From Vreelandella zhanjiangensis DSM 21076 (GTDB lineage Bacteria; Pseudomonadota; Gammaproteobacteria; Pseudomonadales; Halomonadaceae): a DNA stretch of 64,000 nt. Shown here piece by piece: positions 50,006 to 60,144 of the stretch. The notes under the pieces were generated by a model. It did no database searches, was not told the DNA's origin, and saw nothing but the letters and a program-made list of their open reading frames with translations. Every line of letters begins with the position of its first letter. Position 1 is the stretch's first letter. Location: assembly GCF_000377665.1 (NCBI RefSeq), contig NZ_KB898649.1, forward strand, positions 310,001-374,000, written 5' to 3'. A program made the position numbers and the translations under genes.

Positions 50006-52183
50006 TTAGGCCTGACCGGGGGCGGTGTAAAACTGCTCGTTGTTTTGCGCCATCTGGCGTAGCTTGTCCGTCGGCGCATAAAGCGGGCCGAGCTCTTCAG
50101 CCAATCCTTCAGCCAGTTTGACGAATTCAGCAACGCCCATGGCATCAATGTAACGCAGCGCACCACCGCGGAAGGGAGGGAACCCAATTCCGTAAATCAG
50201 CGCCATATCGGCTTCAGCAGGCGTATCAACGATGCCGTCTTCAAGACAGCGCGCCGTTTCCATGCAAAGCGGTACCATCATGCGCGCTATGATGTCCTCG
50301 TCGGAGAACTCTTTCTGCTCTTTAACGACCTCTTTGATTAGCGCGTAGGCCTGTTCGTCGGTCACTTTCTTGGGCTTGCCCTTTTTATCCTCTTCGTAGG
50401 CGTAGAAGCCCTTGGCATTTTTCTGGCCCAGGCGCTCGTTTTCATACATCACCTGAATCGCGGTTTTGCCTTCACGCGCCATACGATCAGGGAAGCCTTC
50501 TGCCATCACTTCATTGGCGTGAACCGCTGTGTCCATACCCACCACATCCAGCAGGTAAGCAGGACCCATTGGCCATCCAAATTTTTCCATGACTTTATCA
50601 ACGCGCTGGAAGTCGGCGCCCTGCTCTACCAGGAAGCTGAAACCGCCAAAATAGGGGAACAACACGCGGTTAACCAGAAAGCCTGGGCAGTCGTTAACCA
50701 CAATCGGCGTTTTACCCATCGCGCGGGCGTAGGCAACCGTAGCAGCAACCGCGGCGTCAGAGGTTTTCTCACCGCGAATAACTTCAACTAACGGCATACG
50801 GTGCACGGGGTTGAAAAAGTGCATGCCGCAGAAGTTTTCCGGACGCTTAAGGTTCTGGGCCAAGCGGTTGATCGAAATCGTCGAGGTATTGGATGCAAGG
50901 ATAGTATTTTCGCTCACCATGCCTTCGACTTCGGTCAACACCGCGTCTTTAACCTTGGGATTTTCCACCACGGCTTCGACGACCAGATCGACATTGCCGA
51001 AATCACCGTAGGAAAGCGTGGGGCGGATGTTGGTCAGCTTTTCGGCCATTTGCTCATTGGTGAGTTTTTTACGCTCTACCTGTTTGCCAAACAGCTTGCG
51101 AGCTTCTTTCAAGCCCAGCTCAATGGCCTCATCCTTGATGTCTTTCATCAGGATGGGGGTACCTTTGGAAGCGCTTTGGTAGGCGATACCGCCGCCCATG
51201 ATACCCGCCCCCAGTACCGCCGTTTGCTTGACCGGCTGGGCCTGCTTTTCATACTTGCCAGCTTTCTTTTTCACCACCTGATCGTTCATGAACAGACCGA
51301 CCAGGTTAAAGGCCACGCTGCTCATCGCCAGCTTGGCAAAGGCTTTCGCTTCGATGGCCTGGGCGCGGCCGCGCTCTTCACCCGCCCCTTTTTGAATAAC
51401 CTTGATGGCTTCGATCGGCGCGGGATAGTGCGGACCGGCTTTACCCGCGACGTATCCTTTGGCGGTTTCAAACGCCATCATCTGCTCAATGGCGTTGAGC
51501 TTAAGCGGGCCTTTTTTCTCTGCGCGACGCGCCTGATAATCAAGCTCACCGTTATTGGCGCGGTCGAGAATATCCAGCGCCGCCTCGTCTAGCTGTTCGG
51601 CGCTAACCACTGCGTCCACAGCGCCTACTTTCAAAGCCGCATCGGCGCGGTTTTCGGTACCACCGGCAATCCACTCAACCGCATTGTCAGCGCCGATCAA
51701 CCGCGGTAAGCGCACACAGCCGCCCCAACCCGGGAGAATACCCAGTTTGGTTTCGGGTAGACCAATCTTGGCTTTTTCGCTCATTACGCGAAAATCGGTA
51801 GTGAGCAGCACTTCACAACCGCCGCCGAGGGCAAGGCCATTGATGGCCGAAACGGTTGGGAAAGGAAGATCTTCAATCGCATTAAAAATATCGTGTACCT
51901 TGAGGTTCATTTCCTCAAGGTACGCTTCACCCTTGGTAAACAGGCTGTGAAACTCGGTGATATCCGCCCCGACGATAAACGCGTCTTTGCCGCTACCAAT
52001 CATCAGGCCCTGCAAGTCGTTTTCCGCCTGAAGAGCGCTAACGGCCTCTCCAAGCTCGGTAACAACAGCGCTGGAAAGCTTGTTTACGGACTCATCTTTT
52101 AAATCAAAAATGAGCCGTGCGATATGATGGCCACCCAGGGTGTCACGACGCTCCACCGTGATGGCGTTGCCTTGATAGATCAT
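50006..52183 (-). CDS. fadB: Multifunctional fatty acid oxidation subunit alpha
   Basis: Enoyl-CoA hydratase / 3-hydroxyacyl-CoA dehydrogenase / isomerase, 725 residues from the ATG at 52183 (E. coli FadB 729). The hydratase half (about 1-190) has [11 protein letters not shown] and both catalytic glutamates (G-G-C-E-V and L-P-E-T-K-L-G). The NAD-binding loop [11 protein letters not shown] lies near 320, and the dehydrogenase core N-C-P-G-F-L-V-N-R follows. The ATG is chosen to match the family start M-I-Y-Q-G; an upstream in-frame start adds five residues without support. Confidence 0.96.
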   Translation of the reverse strand: MIYQGNAITVERRDTLGGHHIARLIFDLKDESVNKLSSAVVTELGEAVSALQAENDLQGLMIGSGKDAFIVGADITEFHSLFTKGEAYLEEMNLKVHDIFNAIEDLPFPTVSAINGLALGGGCEVLLTTDFRVMSEKAKIGLPETKLGILPGWGGCVRLPRLIGADNAVEWIAGGTENRADAALKVGAVDAVVSAEQLDEAALDILDRANNGELDYQARRAEKKGPLKLNAIEQMMAFETAKGYVAGKAGPHYPAPIEAIKVIQKGAGEERGRAQAIEAKAFAKLAMSSVAFNLVGLFMNDQVVKKKAGKYEKQAQPVKQTAVLGAGIMGGGIAYQSASKGTPILMKDIKDEAIELGLKEARKLFGKQVERKKLTNEQMAEKLTNIRPTLSYGDFGNVDLVVEAVVENPKVKDAVLTEVEGMVSENTILASNTSTISINRLAQNLKRPENFCGMHFFNPVHRMPLVEVIRGEKTSDAAVAATVAYARAMGKTPIVVNDCPGFLVNRVLFPYFGGFSFLVEQGADFQRVDKVMEKFGWPMGPAYLLDVVGMDTAVHANEVMAEGFPDRMAREGKTAIQVMYENERLGQKNAKGFYAYEEDKKGKPKKVTDEQAYALIKEVVKEQKEFSDEDIIARMMVPLCMETARCLEDGIVDTPAEADMALIYGIGFPPFRGGALRYIDAMGVAEFVKLAEGLAEELGPLYAPTDKLRQMAQNNEQFYTAPGQA

Positions 52184-52455
52184 CCGTGCTCTCTCCACAA
52201 GTTGAACTGGCGCCCTGTCAGCAAGTTCTCAGCAGGTTCGCCGAACATTTCATACGGTCGTTTGATAGCATTAGCTTGGTTGAGTAATCGAACAACGTCA
52301 AGCCCTGACTTTTGGCTAATCCCCGCCTTATTGCGACCCGTTTTAAGCGTTTATCGTTCGCTATTGAGGACACTTTCAGGCTATTGCATGCCGAGCGTCG
52401 ACTTTTGTCGAGAACCCAAGGATCATGGTCGTTTTATTTTAGAGTCTTATATTTT

Positions 52456-53610
52456 ATGGGCGCACTGCTAACACCTTCGCGTGTCAACGCTATTCAACAA
52501 TTTGTTGAGCGTTTGATCGAGCGGCTAAAACCCTGGAGCTGGCTATGGCCACCGATGGCGTTTGCCGCGGGGCTGGGTAGTTTTTTCTTGGTTGACCGCC
52601 AGCAGTGGCTAGGCGCGGCCCTGGCGCTTGGCCTGCTGTTTACCTGGGTGCTATTACTTTCCGAAAGCTTGATTGGCCGTTGGTTAGCGCGGCGCGGGCA
52701 CCCTACCCTGCCCAGGGGTGCCACCACCTTTATTGCCCAGATGATTCACCAGGAAACGCTGTTTTTCACGCTGCCGTTTATTTTAATTACCACGGTATGG
52801 AACAGCGGACAAACCCTGTTTGCTTTATTTGTGGTGGTAATGGCGCTGCTCTCGATTATTGATCCACTGTATTACAAAGTCGCTGGCCGGTGGCGCAGCC
52901 TGTATTTTGTTTTTCATGCGCTTTGCGTTTTTTTAGTAGTGCTGGTGACGCTACCGATCATGCTGCACCTCACCACCGGCCAAAGCCTTTTTCTGGCGAT
53001 GTCGCTGATGGTGCTGGTTGCGCTGCCCAGCTTTTGGCATTTACTTAAACGTCGCTCGTTAAAGCGCTGGTGCGCCTTTTTAGGGTTAACGCTAGTGCTT
53101 GCTTATGCTGCCTGGCTAGGTCGCATCTGGGTGCCGCCCGCGAGCCTCTGGATGACCAGCAGCGCGCTTTCTCCTGCGCTCAATATTCAACAGCGCACGC
53201 CTCAGGGCTCGATCGCGCTTACTCCACAGGCTATTCGTGAAAACGGCCTGTATGTCTATACCGCCATACGCGCCCCGCGCGGCTTGAGCGAAACGATCTA
53301 CCATGCCTGGCGGCACAATGGTGAGCCCCTGGATATCGTCACGCTGGATATTAATGGTGGCCGCGAGCAGGGCTATCGAGCGTGGAGTCATAAGCTTAAT
53401 TTCCCGGAAGACCCCACCGGCGACTGGCGAGTGGATATCATGACCGATAGCGGCCAGCGCTTGGGGCTTATCCGTTTTACGGTATCGGAAGACCCGCAAA
53501 AAGCCTCCATAGCGGATAGTACTATTCGCCCCAGCGGTTTGAGCGGGCTTAATCTACGCCGGTTTGTGCCCGGCGGGCGGGATAATTCCGAGGTATCAAT
53601 GGATGACTAA
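52456..53610 (+). CDS. DUF5924/DUF2914 membrane protein
   Basis: A 384-residue protein with six or seven transmembrane helices (about 30-215) and a C-terminal soluble DUF2914-like domain (about 250-345, with Y-H-A-W-R-H-N-G-E-P-L and G-G-R-E-Q-G-Y-R-A-W-S-H-K and D-W-R-V-D-I-M-T-D-S-G-Q). The family is common in gammaproteobacteria and of unknown function. The ATG at 52456 is the first plausible one; the longer frame from 52312 overlaps the fadB upstream region. The ribosome site is weak. It is divergent from fadB. Confidence 0.78.
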   Translation: MGALLTPSRVNAIQQFVERLIERLKPWSWLWPPMAFAAGLGSFFLVDRQQWLGAALALGLLFTWVLLLSESLIGRWLARRGHPTLPRGATTFIAQMIHQETLFFTLPFILITTVWNSGQTLFALFVVVMALLSIIDPLYYKVAGRWRSLYFVFHALCVFLVVLVTLPIMLHLTTGQSLFLAMSLMVLVALPSFWHLLKRRSLKRWCAFLGLTLVLAYAAWLGRIWVPPASLWMTSSALSPALNIQQRTPQGSIALTPQAIRENGLYVYTAIRAPRGLSETIYHAWRHNGEPLDIVTLDINGGREQGYRAWSHKLNFPEDPTGDWRVDIMTDSGQRLGLIRFTVSEDPQKASIADSTIRPSGLSGLNLRRFVPGGRDNSEVSMDD

Positions 53611-53683
53611 GTTGACCTATGCTTGCAATCAGAGCCATTGCTTATGACAATTCATCCTCTCACTTTTTAGTAGCGAGTTGCCC

Positions 53684-54172
53684 ATGGCTTCATCGATTGG
53701 TTTTCGTCTTGCACGCCTGCCGCATTTGTGGCGTTCGATTTTGGATCGCAGGCTGGCCCCGCTGGGGCTAACCCAAACGCGCTGGGTCACGTTGTATCAT
53801 ATCTGGCGTTTGGGTGAAGGCCATCCACAGTGTGATCTGGCCCGTGTGATTGGCGTAGAAGCGCCTTCACTGGTGCGTACACTTGGTCAGCTTGAAGAAC
53901 AGGGTCTGGTTGAGCGACGCGCCTGTGACAGCGACCGTCGCAGCAAGCGCATTTTCCTTACTCCAGATGCCATGCCGCTTCTTGAGCAGATTGATAGCGT
54001 TGCCAAAGAAGCACGCACTGAGATGCTGGCAGGCTTGAGTGATGAAAATATTGAGCAGTTGGATGAGTGGCTGACCATTATTGAATCTAACGGACTTGCC
54101 ATCCAAGCCCGCGACCAGGAGACACCGCCTGAGACGCAGGCTTCTTCAATGGCCTCCTCAACACCCGCTTAA
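53684..54172 (+). CDS. MarR/SlyA-family regulator
   Basis: A 162-residue winged-helix transcription factor with F-R-L-A-R-L-P-H-L-W-R at the start and C-D-L-A-R-V-I-G-V-E-A-P-S-L-V-R-T-L-G-Q-L-E-E-Q-G-L-V as recognition region, then the wing D-x-D-R-R-S-K. It resembles SlyA more than MarR. The ligand and targets are unknown. It ends exactly at the base before the convergent neighbour's stop. Confidence 0.9.
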   Translation: MASSIGFRLARLPHLWRSILDRRLAPLGLTQTRWVTLYHIWRLGEGHPQCDLARVIGVEAPSLVRTLGQLEEQGLVERRACDSDRRSKRIFLTPDAMPLLEQIDSVAKEARTEMLAGLSDENIEQLDEWLTIIESNGLAIQARDQETPPETQASSMASSTPA

Positions 54173-54718
54173 TCAAGGAATGAGGGAGGCATCACGATTA
54201 GGTGCATCAAACCCTTTTTGGATCGGATCGTCCGCTAACCCTCCAAGCTCACTACGCAGCTGATCGAATGCAGCTGCGTAGACCCTCAAACGCTCCGCCG
54301 TCTGTGATTCCCACCACCATAGCGCCAACCCGGTTGAGCTAGACTCCACGACCAGTGCATCCTGAGGCAAGCGCTCAAGCAGCTCCTTCAAAATTTGCTC
54401 TGCCGCTTGCGGCAAGGGTCGCAGCGGTGCGATGCGCCAGCGCCATCCGGCACAGTAACGCTCCAGCGCACTGCTTGCATTACTGTCACGCACCAGTAAA
54501 AAATCAGGGCCTGGGGCTGCTTGCGGGTAATACCACCGGTAGGCTGGCATCAGACCTTTAAAATGATGCAGCGGTGGCTTTTCAAGCTTAACGCTAATGC
54601 CATAATCAGCGGCACAGTTGCGTAATACCCCTTGGCGTTTTTGGCGCGGGCTAGGTTTTAGCCACATGACCGGCGCTGAGACGAAGATCAAAACAAAGAT
54701 AATTATTAACCATTCCAT
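54173..54718 (-). CDS. Hypothetical single-pass membrane protein
   Basis: A 181-residue protein with an N-terminal membrane helix (about 3-20) and a soluble domain rich in Trp and Arg (Y-R-W-Y-Y-P, C-A-G-W-R-W-R, L-A-L-W-W-W-E). I recognise no family. Its stop abuts the stop of the MarR-type gene with no gap. It has no cysteine pairs or known motifs. Confidence 0.6.
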   Translation of the reverse strand: MEWLIIIFVLIFVSAPVMWLKPSPRQKRQGVLRNCAADYGISVKLEKPPLHHFKGLMPAYRWYYPQAAPGPDFLLVRDSNASSALERYCAGWRWRIAPLRPLPQAAEQILKELLERLPQDALVVESSSTGLALWWWESQTAERLRVYAAAFDQLRSELGGLADDPIQKGFDAPNRDASLIP

Positions 54719-54865
54719 TGCTACTTTAACCTCACTTAAGCCACACTAACTTAGCTACTTAAAAAAACCATGACGCAGGTCGTTGTGAAGACAAGGTACG
54801 CCACCTAAAGTAATAATTATTAAACAAAGCGATTTCTTTGTTACTCACTGCTGAGGAGAAGTGTC

Positions 54866-55318
54866 ATGAGCTACCGCCATATTCTAGTTGCCGTCGATTT
54901 AACCAAGGACTCTCACAAAGTTCTGGAACGCGCTGTGGTGATTGCTGAACGCAATAACGGCGCCAAAATTTCCATCATGCATACCCTGGAGCCTCTCGGT
55001 TTTGCCTATGGCGGCGATATTCCGATGGATCTTACCAGCATACAAGACCAGTTGGATGAGCACGCCAAATCGCGCCTGGCCGAAATTGCCACTCCGCATA
55101 TCGCGCCAGCCGACCAGCACGTTGTGGTAGGCATGCCGGATACTGAAATTCACCGTTTTGCCGCTGACCATGATGTCGATTTAATCGTGGTAGGCTCCCA
55201 TGGCCGACATGGCTTTGCCCTACTGCTGGGGTCTACTTCGACCGGAGTGTTACACGGCGCTCAATGTGACGTGCTTGCCGTACGTGTTGGCAACAAGGGT
55301 GAAAAAAGCGTCGAGTAA
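54866..55318 (+). CDS. Universal stress protein (UspA family)
   Basis: A 150-residue cytoplasmic protein. It has H-I-L-V-A-V-D-L at the start and the C-terminal V-G-S-H-G-R-H-G-F-A-L-L-L-G-S-T-S nucleotide-binding loop, G-x2-G-x9-G(S/T), so it is expected to bind ATP. GAGGAG precedes the ATG. It is convergent with uup and separated from it by a terminator. Confidence 0.92.
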   Translation: MSYRHILVAVDLTKDSHKVLERAVVIAERNNGAKISIMHTLEPLGFAYGGDIPMDLTSIQDQLDEHAKSRLAEIATPHIAPADQHVVVGMPDTEIHRFAADHDVDLIVVGSHGRHGFALLLGSTSTGVLHGAQCDVLAVRVGNKGEKSVE

Positions 55319-55360
55319 GGCGTGAGCTAACGCTGTAAAACGTATCCCCAGGAACATAAA

Positions 55361-55388
55361 AGAAGGCGCCTTGCGGCGCCTTCTTTTT
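55361..55388. terminator. Bidirectional terminator between uspA-type gene and uup
   Basis: A 10-bp stem (AGAAGGCGCC with GGCGCCTTCT) and TTGC loop are followed by T runs on both strands. Its plus-strand T run reaches the last codon of uup. Confidence 0.9.
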
Positions 55389-57307
55389 TAATCACCTGCA
55401 ACCATTGCCTCAAGTTCCATCCAACGCTCCATTGCGGTTTCCAGCGATTGCTGAACAGCCTCAAGCGCTTGAAGTCTTGCGGTTACATGACTAGCGTCCT
55501 GTTGATAAAAAGCCGGATCACCAATCTCCTGCTCCAGGGTTTCAACCTCGCTTTCTAGACGCTCAATCTCTGCGGGCAGCGCGTCCAGCTCACGCTGCAG
55601 CTTATAAGACAGCTTAACCGTCTTCTTGGCCGGCGCAGCCGCAGGCGCCTCAACCTTTTTAGCCGGTGCTGATGAGGTAGGTTCCGTTTTCTGACGGGCC
55701 GCCCCCTCCCAGGGTGCAGGGGGAAGCGTTCCACCCTGACGAATCCAGTCGGTATAGCCACCGACGTATTCTCGTACCTTACCTTCGCCTTCAAAGGCCA
55801 GCATGCTGGTCACGACGTTATCCATGAAGGTTCGATCGTGAGACACCAGCAGCAGCGTGCCATCAAAATCAAGCAGCAGCTCTTCAAGCAGCTCCAGGGT
55901 TTCCATATCCAGATCGTTGGTCGGCTCATCAAGCACCAACACATTGGCCGGCTGAGTAAACAGCTTGGCCAACAGCAGGCGATTGGATTCACCGCCCGAG
56001 AGCGCTTTGACCGGCTGGCGCACGCGCTCAGGGGTAAACAGGAAGTCCTGCAGGTAGCTCATCACATGGCGGTCTTTACCGCCAACGCTTACCCGGTCAC
56101 TGCCCTGGGCCACGTTGTCATAAACGGTTTTTTCCAGCTCAAGCCCGGCACGCAGCTGGTCAAAATAGGCCACTTTCAGGTTGGTACCCAGCTGTGCGCT
56201 ACCTTCGGTTGGCTCAAGTTCGCCAAGCAGAATTTTGAGTAGCGTTGTCTTGCCCGCACCATTGCGGCCCAAGAAGCCAATACGATCACCCCGCATTACT
56301 TCAAGGTTGACGTTGCTCAGGATCACATCATCGCCAAACCGCTGGGTAACGCCTTTAAGCTCAACAACCCGCTTGCCGGTACGCTCGCCGCGATCCACGG
56401 TTAGATTGGCCGTGCCCTGACGTTCGCGTCGCTGGCTGCGCTCGTTGCGCATGGCTTCAAGTGCGCGAACACGGCCCTCATTGCGGGTACGCCGCGCCTT
56501 GACGCCTTGACGTATCCAGGCCTCTTCCTGCGCCAGCTTTTTATCAAATTCGGCGTTCTCCCGCGCTTCTACTTCAAGCTCATGCTGCTTGCGGGCCTGG
56601 TACTCTTCATACTTACCGGGGTAGCGTCCCAGCTGACCGCGATCCAGCTCCAAAATATTGGTCGCCAATTTGGAGAGGAATGCCCGGTCGTGGGTAATCA
56701 GCAGCACCGCGCCGTTAAACGCCAAGAGCTGCTCTTCAAGCCAGGCAATCGTATCCAGATCCAGGTGGTTGGTCGGTTCATCGAGCAGCAACAGATCCGG
56801 CTCGGAGACCAATGCGCGAGCCAACGCCACACGCCGACGCCAGCCACCGGAGAGCGAACTCATTTCAGCAGCGGGCGGCAGGCCCAGGCGGGTAAGCACC
56901 GTGTCGATACGTTGATGAAACGACCAGCCATCGATGGCTTCCAGGCGCGTTTGCAAAGTCGCCATGCGATCCATGTCAGGGTCGGGATCATTGATAAGAT
57001 GATCGTACTCGGAGAGCAGCTCGCCTGCTTCCGGCAACCCCTGGGCCACCATATCGAAAATGGTCATGCCCGAAGACTCAGGCAGTTCCTGAGCCAGTAC
57101 GCCTATTTTCAGGCCCGGCGCCCGCCAGATCGAACCGTCGTCCGCCTGAATATCACCAGCGACCAACTTTAAAAGCGTAGATTTACCGGTGCCGTTGCGC
57201 CCGACCAGCGCCAGCCGCTCGCCTTTTTCTACCGTAAGATCGGCGCGGTTCAATAGTACTTGGGTGCCGTAGGCAAGTTGCAGCTGTTCAAGTCGTAACA
57301 AGGTCAC
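55388..57307 (-). CDS. uup: ABC-F family ATPase Uup
   Basis: A cytoplasmic ABC-F protein of 639 residues (E. coli Uup 635), with two ATPase halves and no transmembrane segments. Walker A motifs are G-R-N-G-T-G-K-S-T (36-44) and G-R-N-G-A-G-K-T-T (about 338). Signatures are L-S-G-G-W-R-R-R and L-S-G-G-E-S-N-R. A C-terminal coiled coil (about 565-635) follows an Ala/Lys/Pro linker, as in Uup. Family members act on ribosomes or DNA; Uup affects transposon excision. The GTG at 57307 is favoured because GGAGG lies 7 bases upstream; the in-frame start at 57352 lacks support. Confidence 0.93.
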   Translation of the reverse strand: MTLLRLEQLQLAYGTQVLLNRADLTVEKGERLALVGRNGTGKSTLLKLVAGDIQADDGSIWRAPGLKIGVLAQELPESSGMTIFDMVAQGLPEAGELLSEYDHLINDPDPDMDRMATLQTRLEAIDGWSFHQRIDTVLTRLGLPPAAEMSSLSGGWRRRVALARALVSEPDLLLLDEPTNHLDLDTIAWLEEQLLAFNGAVLLITHDRAFLSKLATNILELDRGQLGRYPGKYEEYQARKQHELEVEARENAEFDKKLAQEEAWIRQGVKARRTRNEGRVRALEAMRNERSQRRERQGTANLTVDRGERTGKRVVELKGVTQRFGDDVILSNVNLEVMRGDRIGFLGRNGAGKTTLLKILLGELEPTEGSAQLGTNLKVAYFDQLRAGLELEKTVYDNVAQGSDRVSVGGKDRHVMSYLQDFLFTPERVRQPVKALSGGESNRLLLAKLFTQPANVLVLDEPTNDLDMETLELLEELLLDFDGTLLLVSHDRTFMDNVVTSMLAFEGEGKVREYVGGYTDWIRQGGTLPPAPWEGAARQKTEPTSSAPAKKVEAPAAAPAKKTVKLSYKLQRELDALPAEIERLESEVETLEQEIGDPAFYQQDASHVTARLQALEAVQQSLETAMERWMELEAMVAGD

Positions 57308-57433
57308 GCAGTATCCTCCTTCGTCGTGAGGCGCACAGTGTAACGCATGCACTCATTACGCGCGTGGTCCTTATAGAGCCAAATGCATCATCGTGCTAAC
57401 GTTTGAGATAAAGACCAGGGAGGCGAACACGTA

Positions 57434-58450
57434 GTGACCGTTACCGTCTCGATGCATTTTGTTAACCAACTCTTTTGTGGCCTACCTGCCACAACAAAGC
57501 CACGTGCTCATTATTTGGCAAAAGCTGGCATTTCGCCTTTTTTAATTGATGCCCCTCATGGTCGAGTCACCGTTGAGCAGTTTGCCGAACTCTATCGTCT
57601 TCTGGTGTTTGACCTAGACGATGAAACACCGTGTTTCTTTGCTCGTCCGCTTCGTGGCGGCACGCTTAAACTGCTCTGCTTAAGCATGCTGGATGCACCA
57701 AACTTACAGGTGGCGCTGCACCGTTATACGCAGTTCTTCCATATTTTACTTGATGACTTTAGCTATCAGTTTTCAGTTGCTAATGGCCTGGCGCGCATGG
57801 CACTAAAAGAGCATGCGCCGTTAAAGGGCAGTCGTATTTTAATTCATGAATTAATGCTTAAGTTGTTTCATGGCATTGCATCGTGGTTAATCGCCAGTAA
57901 AATCCCGCCAATCTTGATGGAATGCGCCTACGCGCAGCCCATTCATAGTGCAGACTATCTTTATTTTTATCCGGGTATCGTACGTTTCGACCAGCCCCAA
58001 ACGGCGATGTCTATAGATTCAACGCTTCTGGATCATCCAATCCGACGAACCAAACAGCAGCTAGGCGCTTTTTTACGGCATGCGCCAGCGGATTGGTTTT
58101 ATGTATCGTTTGAAGATCGGCTGCTTAGCCACCGGGTACGCGAACATCTTGCCCGCCATTTAGCAACCTCAGGCAGCGTGCAACACGTTGCTCGTGCTCT
58201 GCATATGTCAGTGCGTACCTTATCGCGCCACCTTCAGCAGGAAGGTACTCACTTTCAGGCAGTAAAAGATGAGTACCGGCGTGACTATGCCGTGCAGGCA
58301 CTGACGCGAAGTGAAAAACCTTTAATAGATATCGCTGAAGCGCTAGGGTTTGAAGACTTGGCCTGCTTTAGCCGGGCGTTTAAAACCTGGACCGGCAATT
58401 CACCCGCCGCGTACCGCAAAGCACGAACGACGGGGCTGGCAGTTAATTAA
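57434..58450 (+). CDS. AraC-family regulator, probable control of the adjacent acyl-CoA operon
   Basis: A 338-residue protein. The N-terminal region (about 20-200) matches the arabinose-binding-like effector domain found in OruR/ArgR-type AraC regulators. The C-terminal helix-turn-helix pair (about 235-330) has A-R-A-L-H-M-S-V-R-T-L-S-R-H-L and D-I-A-E-A-L-G-F-E-D-L-A-C-F-S-R-A-F-K. Relatives control aromatic, steroid or alkane catabolism. Its stop abuts the stop of the first ligase gene on the other strand. The GTG at 57434 has GGAGG 10 bases upstream; the ATG at 57452 is also possible. Confidence 0.88.
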   Translation: MTVTVSMHFVNQLFCGLPATTKPRAHYLAKAGISPFLIDAPHGRVTVEQFAELYRLLVFDLDDETPCFFARPLRGGTLKLLCLSMLDAPNLQVALHRYTQFFHILLDDFSYQFSVANGLARMALKEHAPLKGSRILIHELMLKLFHGIASWLIASKIPPILMECAYAQPIHSADYLYFYPGIVRFDQPQTAMSIDSTLLDHPIRRTKQQLGAFLRHAPADWFYVSFEDRLLSHRVREHLARHLATSGSVQHVARALHMSVRTLSRHLQQEGTHFQAVKDEYRRDYAVQALTRSEKPLIDIAEALGFEDLACFSRAFKTWTGNSPAAYRKARTTGLAVN

Positions 58451-60103
58451 TTATAATTCGGAACGTATACGCTTCTTATCCAGCTTACCGACGCTCGTTT
58501 TAGGAATCTCATCGACAAACCGGATCATTGTGGGAATTGCCCAGCGATTAAGCTTTCCCTGTGCTACAAACTGTTCCAAAAATTCTGTTACGTCTTGTGT
58601 GGTCGGTGGGTTGTTAAGATCGCTAGGAACCACAAGTCCAGCAGGCCGCTCTCCCCATTTTTCATCCGCCACCCCAATAACCGCGACTTCGGCTACGCCA
58701 GGGCATTGGCTAATGAAGCTCTCAATTTCCAGCGATGAGAGCCACTCCCCACCCGTCTTAATCACATCTTTAATACGGTCGCTAATCGATAAAAAGCCGC
58801 TTTCATCCAGTGTTGCGACGTCCCCCGTATGCAACCAGCCATCGCGCCATAGATCTTTACTGCGCGCCTCTTCTTTGTAATAAGCCTGAGTTAACCAAGG
58901 TGCCTGCACCCGCACTTCACCAACGCTTTTACCATCATGAGGTAGCGGTTGGCCGTCTGGATCAACCACCTGCAGTTTTACCAGTGGTATCGGCAGCCCT
59001 GCTTTACACCGCCATGGAAGCTGGGTATCAAAATCCGCCTGCTCAATGTGAAAAGGCAAGATGTCGGCCGTTAAAAGTGGGCAGGTCTCCGACATACCGT
59101 AAGCACTGCGCGTATCGATTCCCAACTCCCAGGCACGCCGTGCCAGTGATTGTGTCAACGCGCTGCCGCCAACCAGTACTTTCCAACCCGAGAGATCAAC
59201 GCGCTTTGAGGCGACGGCTTCGGAACTCACCACCATATTCAACAACGTGGGCACGCAATGGGAAAAATCGACCTTCTCATTGACCAGTAACGCCACGAGC
59301 ATTTCAGGTTCGTAACGCCCTGGGTAGACCTGTGTGGCCCCAAGCAATGTGGCGGTATAAGGCACACCCCAGGCATGAACATGAAACATCGGGGTGATCG
59401 GCATATACACCTTATCGCGGTTGAGTAGCGCGAAACCCGGCACCTGAAATGTACTCGCCTCACCCAGGGTATGTAACACTAACTGCCGATGAGTAAAAAA
59501 GACCCCTTTAGGGTTGCCCGTTGTGCCGGTAGTGTAAAACAGCGTTGCGACTGCATTTTCATCAAAGGTGGGAAATTCATAATCGTGAGGCTGCTCGCTT
59601 AGCAGGCTCTCATACTCCCCCGCTAGAGGCAGCGATGTGCTAACGGGGCTTAAAGTCTCTTGGCATAGTAGATAGCCACGTACACGGGGCAGCTTTTCAG
59701 CCAGGGGCTCCAAAAGCGGTACAAAGTCTTCGTGCACTAATACAAAAACGTCTTCCGCATGCTCCATGGTATAAAGAATCTGCTCGGGGGCGAGCCGGAC
59801 ATTGACGGTATGCAGTACAGCGCCAATCATGGGAATCGCGAAAAAACACTCTAAATAGCGGTGGCTATCCCAGTCCAACACGGCCACTACGTCCCCGGCT
59901 TTAACGCCTTGAGCGGACAATACATGGGCAAGCTGATGCACCCGCTCACGAAAGATTTGATAGCTATGCCGACGCTGGTCACGATAAACAATCTGGTTAT
60001 TGCCCGCCATACGAAGCCCTGAATCAAGCAAGTCGCCAATCATTAGCGGCGGGTTCGTCGCGCTAGGCGCAGCTGGTAGGATTTTTGGTGTTACCGTCGG
60101 CAT
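58451..60103 (-). CDS. AMP-forming acyl-CoA ligase (medium/long chain, AlkK-like)
   Basis: Activates a carboxylic acid to its CoA ester with ATP, 550 residues. The AMP-binding loop L-F-Y-T-T-G-T-T-G-N-P-K-G-V is near 172, followed by Y-G-M-S-E-T-C-P (about 320) and G-W-L-H-T-G-D-V (about 415), and the C-terminal lysine in G-K-L-D-K-K-R. Sequence style resembles AlkK-type fatty acyl-CoA synthetases. The ATG at 60103 has GGAGC 5 bases upstream. It is the last gene of the operon. Confidence 0.9.
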   Translation of the reverse strand: MPTVTPKILPAAPSATNPPLMIGDLLDSGLRMAGNNQIVYRDQRRHSYQIFRERVHQLAHVLSAQGVKAGDVVAVLDWDSHRYLECFFAIPMIGAVLHTVNVRLAPEQILYTMEHAEDVFVLVHEDFVPLLEPLAEKLPRVRGYLLCQETLSPVSTSLPLAGEYESLLSEQPHDYEFPTFDENAVATLFYTTGTTGNPKGVFFTHRQLVLHTLGEASTFQVPGFALLNRDKVYMPITPMFHVHAWGVPYTATLLGATQVYPGRYEPEMLVALLVNEKVDFSHCVPTLLNMVVSSEAVASKRVDLSGWKVLVGGSALTQSLARRAWELGIDTRSAYGMSETCPLLTADILPFHIEQADFDTQLPWRCKAGLPIPLVKLQVVDPDGQPLPHDGKSVGEVRVQAPWLTQAYYKEEARSKDLWRDGWLHTGDVATLDESGFLSISDRIKDVIKTGGEWLSSLEIESFISQCPGVAEVAVIGVADEKWGERPAGLVVPSDLNNPPTTQDVTEFLEQFVAQGKLNRWAIPTMIRFVDEIPKTSVGKLDKKRIRSEL

Positions 60104-60144
60104 AAAAAGCTCCTTAGATTTTATTATTGTCTGGGTATAGGTCA

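Noticed and set aside
50801..51592. 263-codon plus-strand frame opposite fadB
   Set aside because: Same reason: antisense of a well-defined FadB with no motif.
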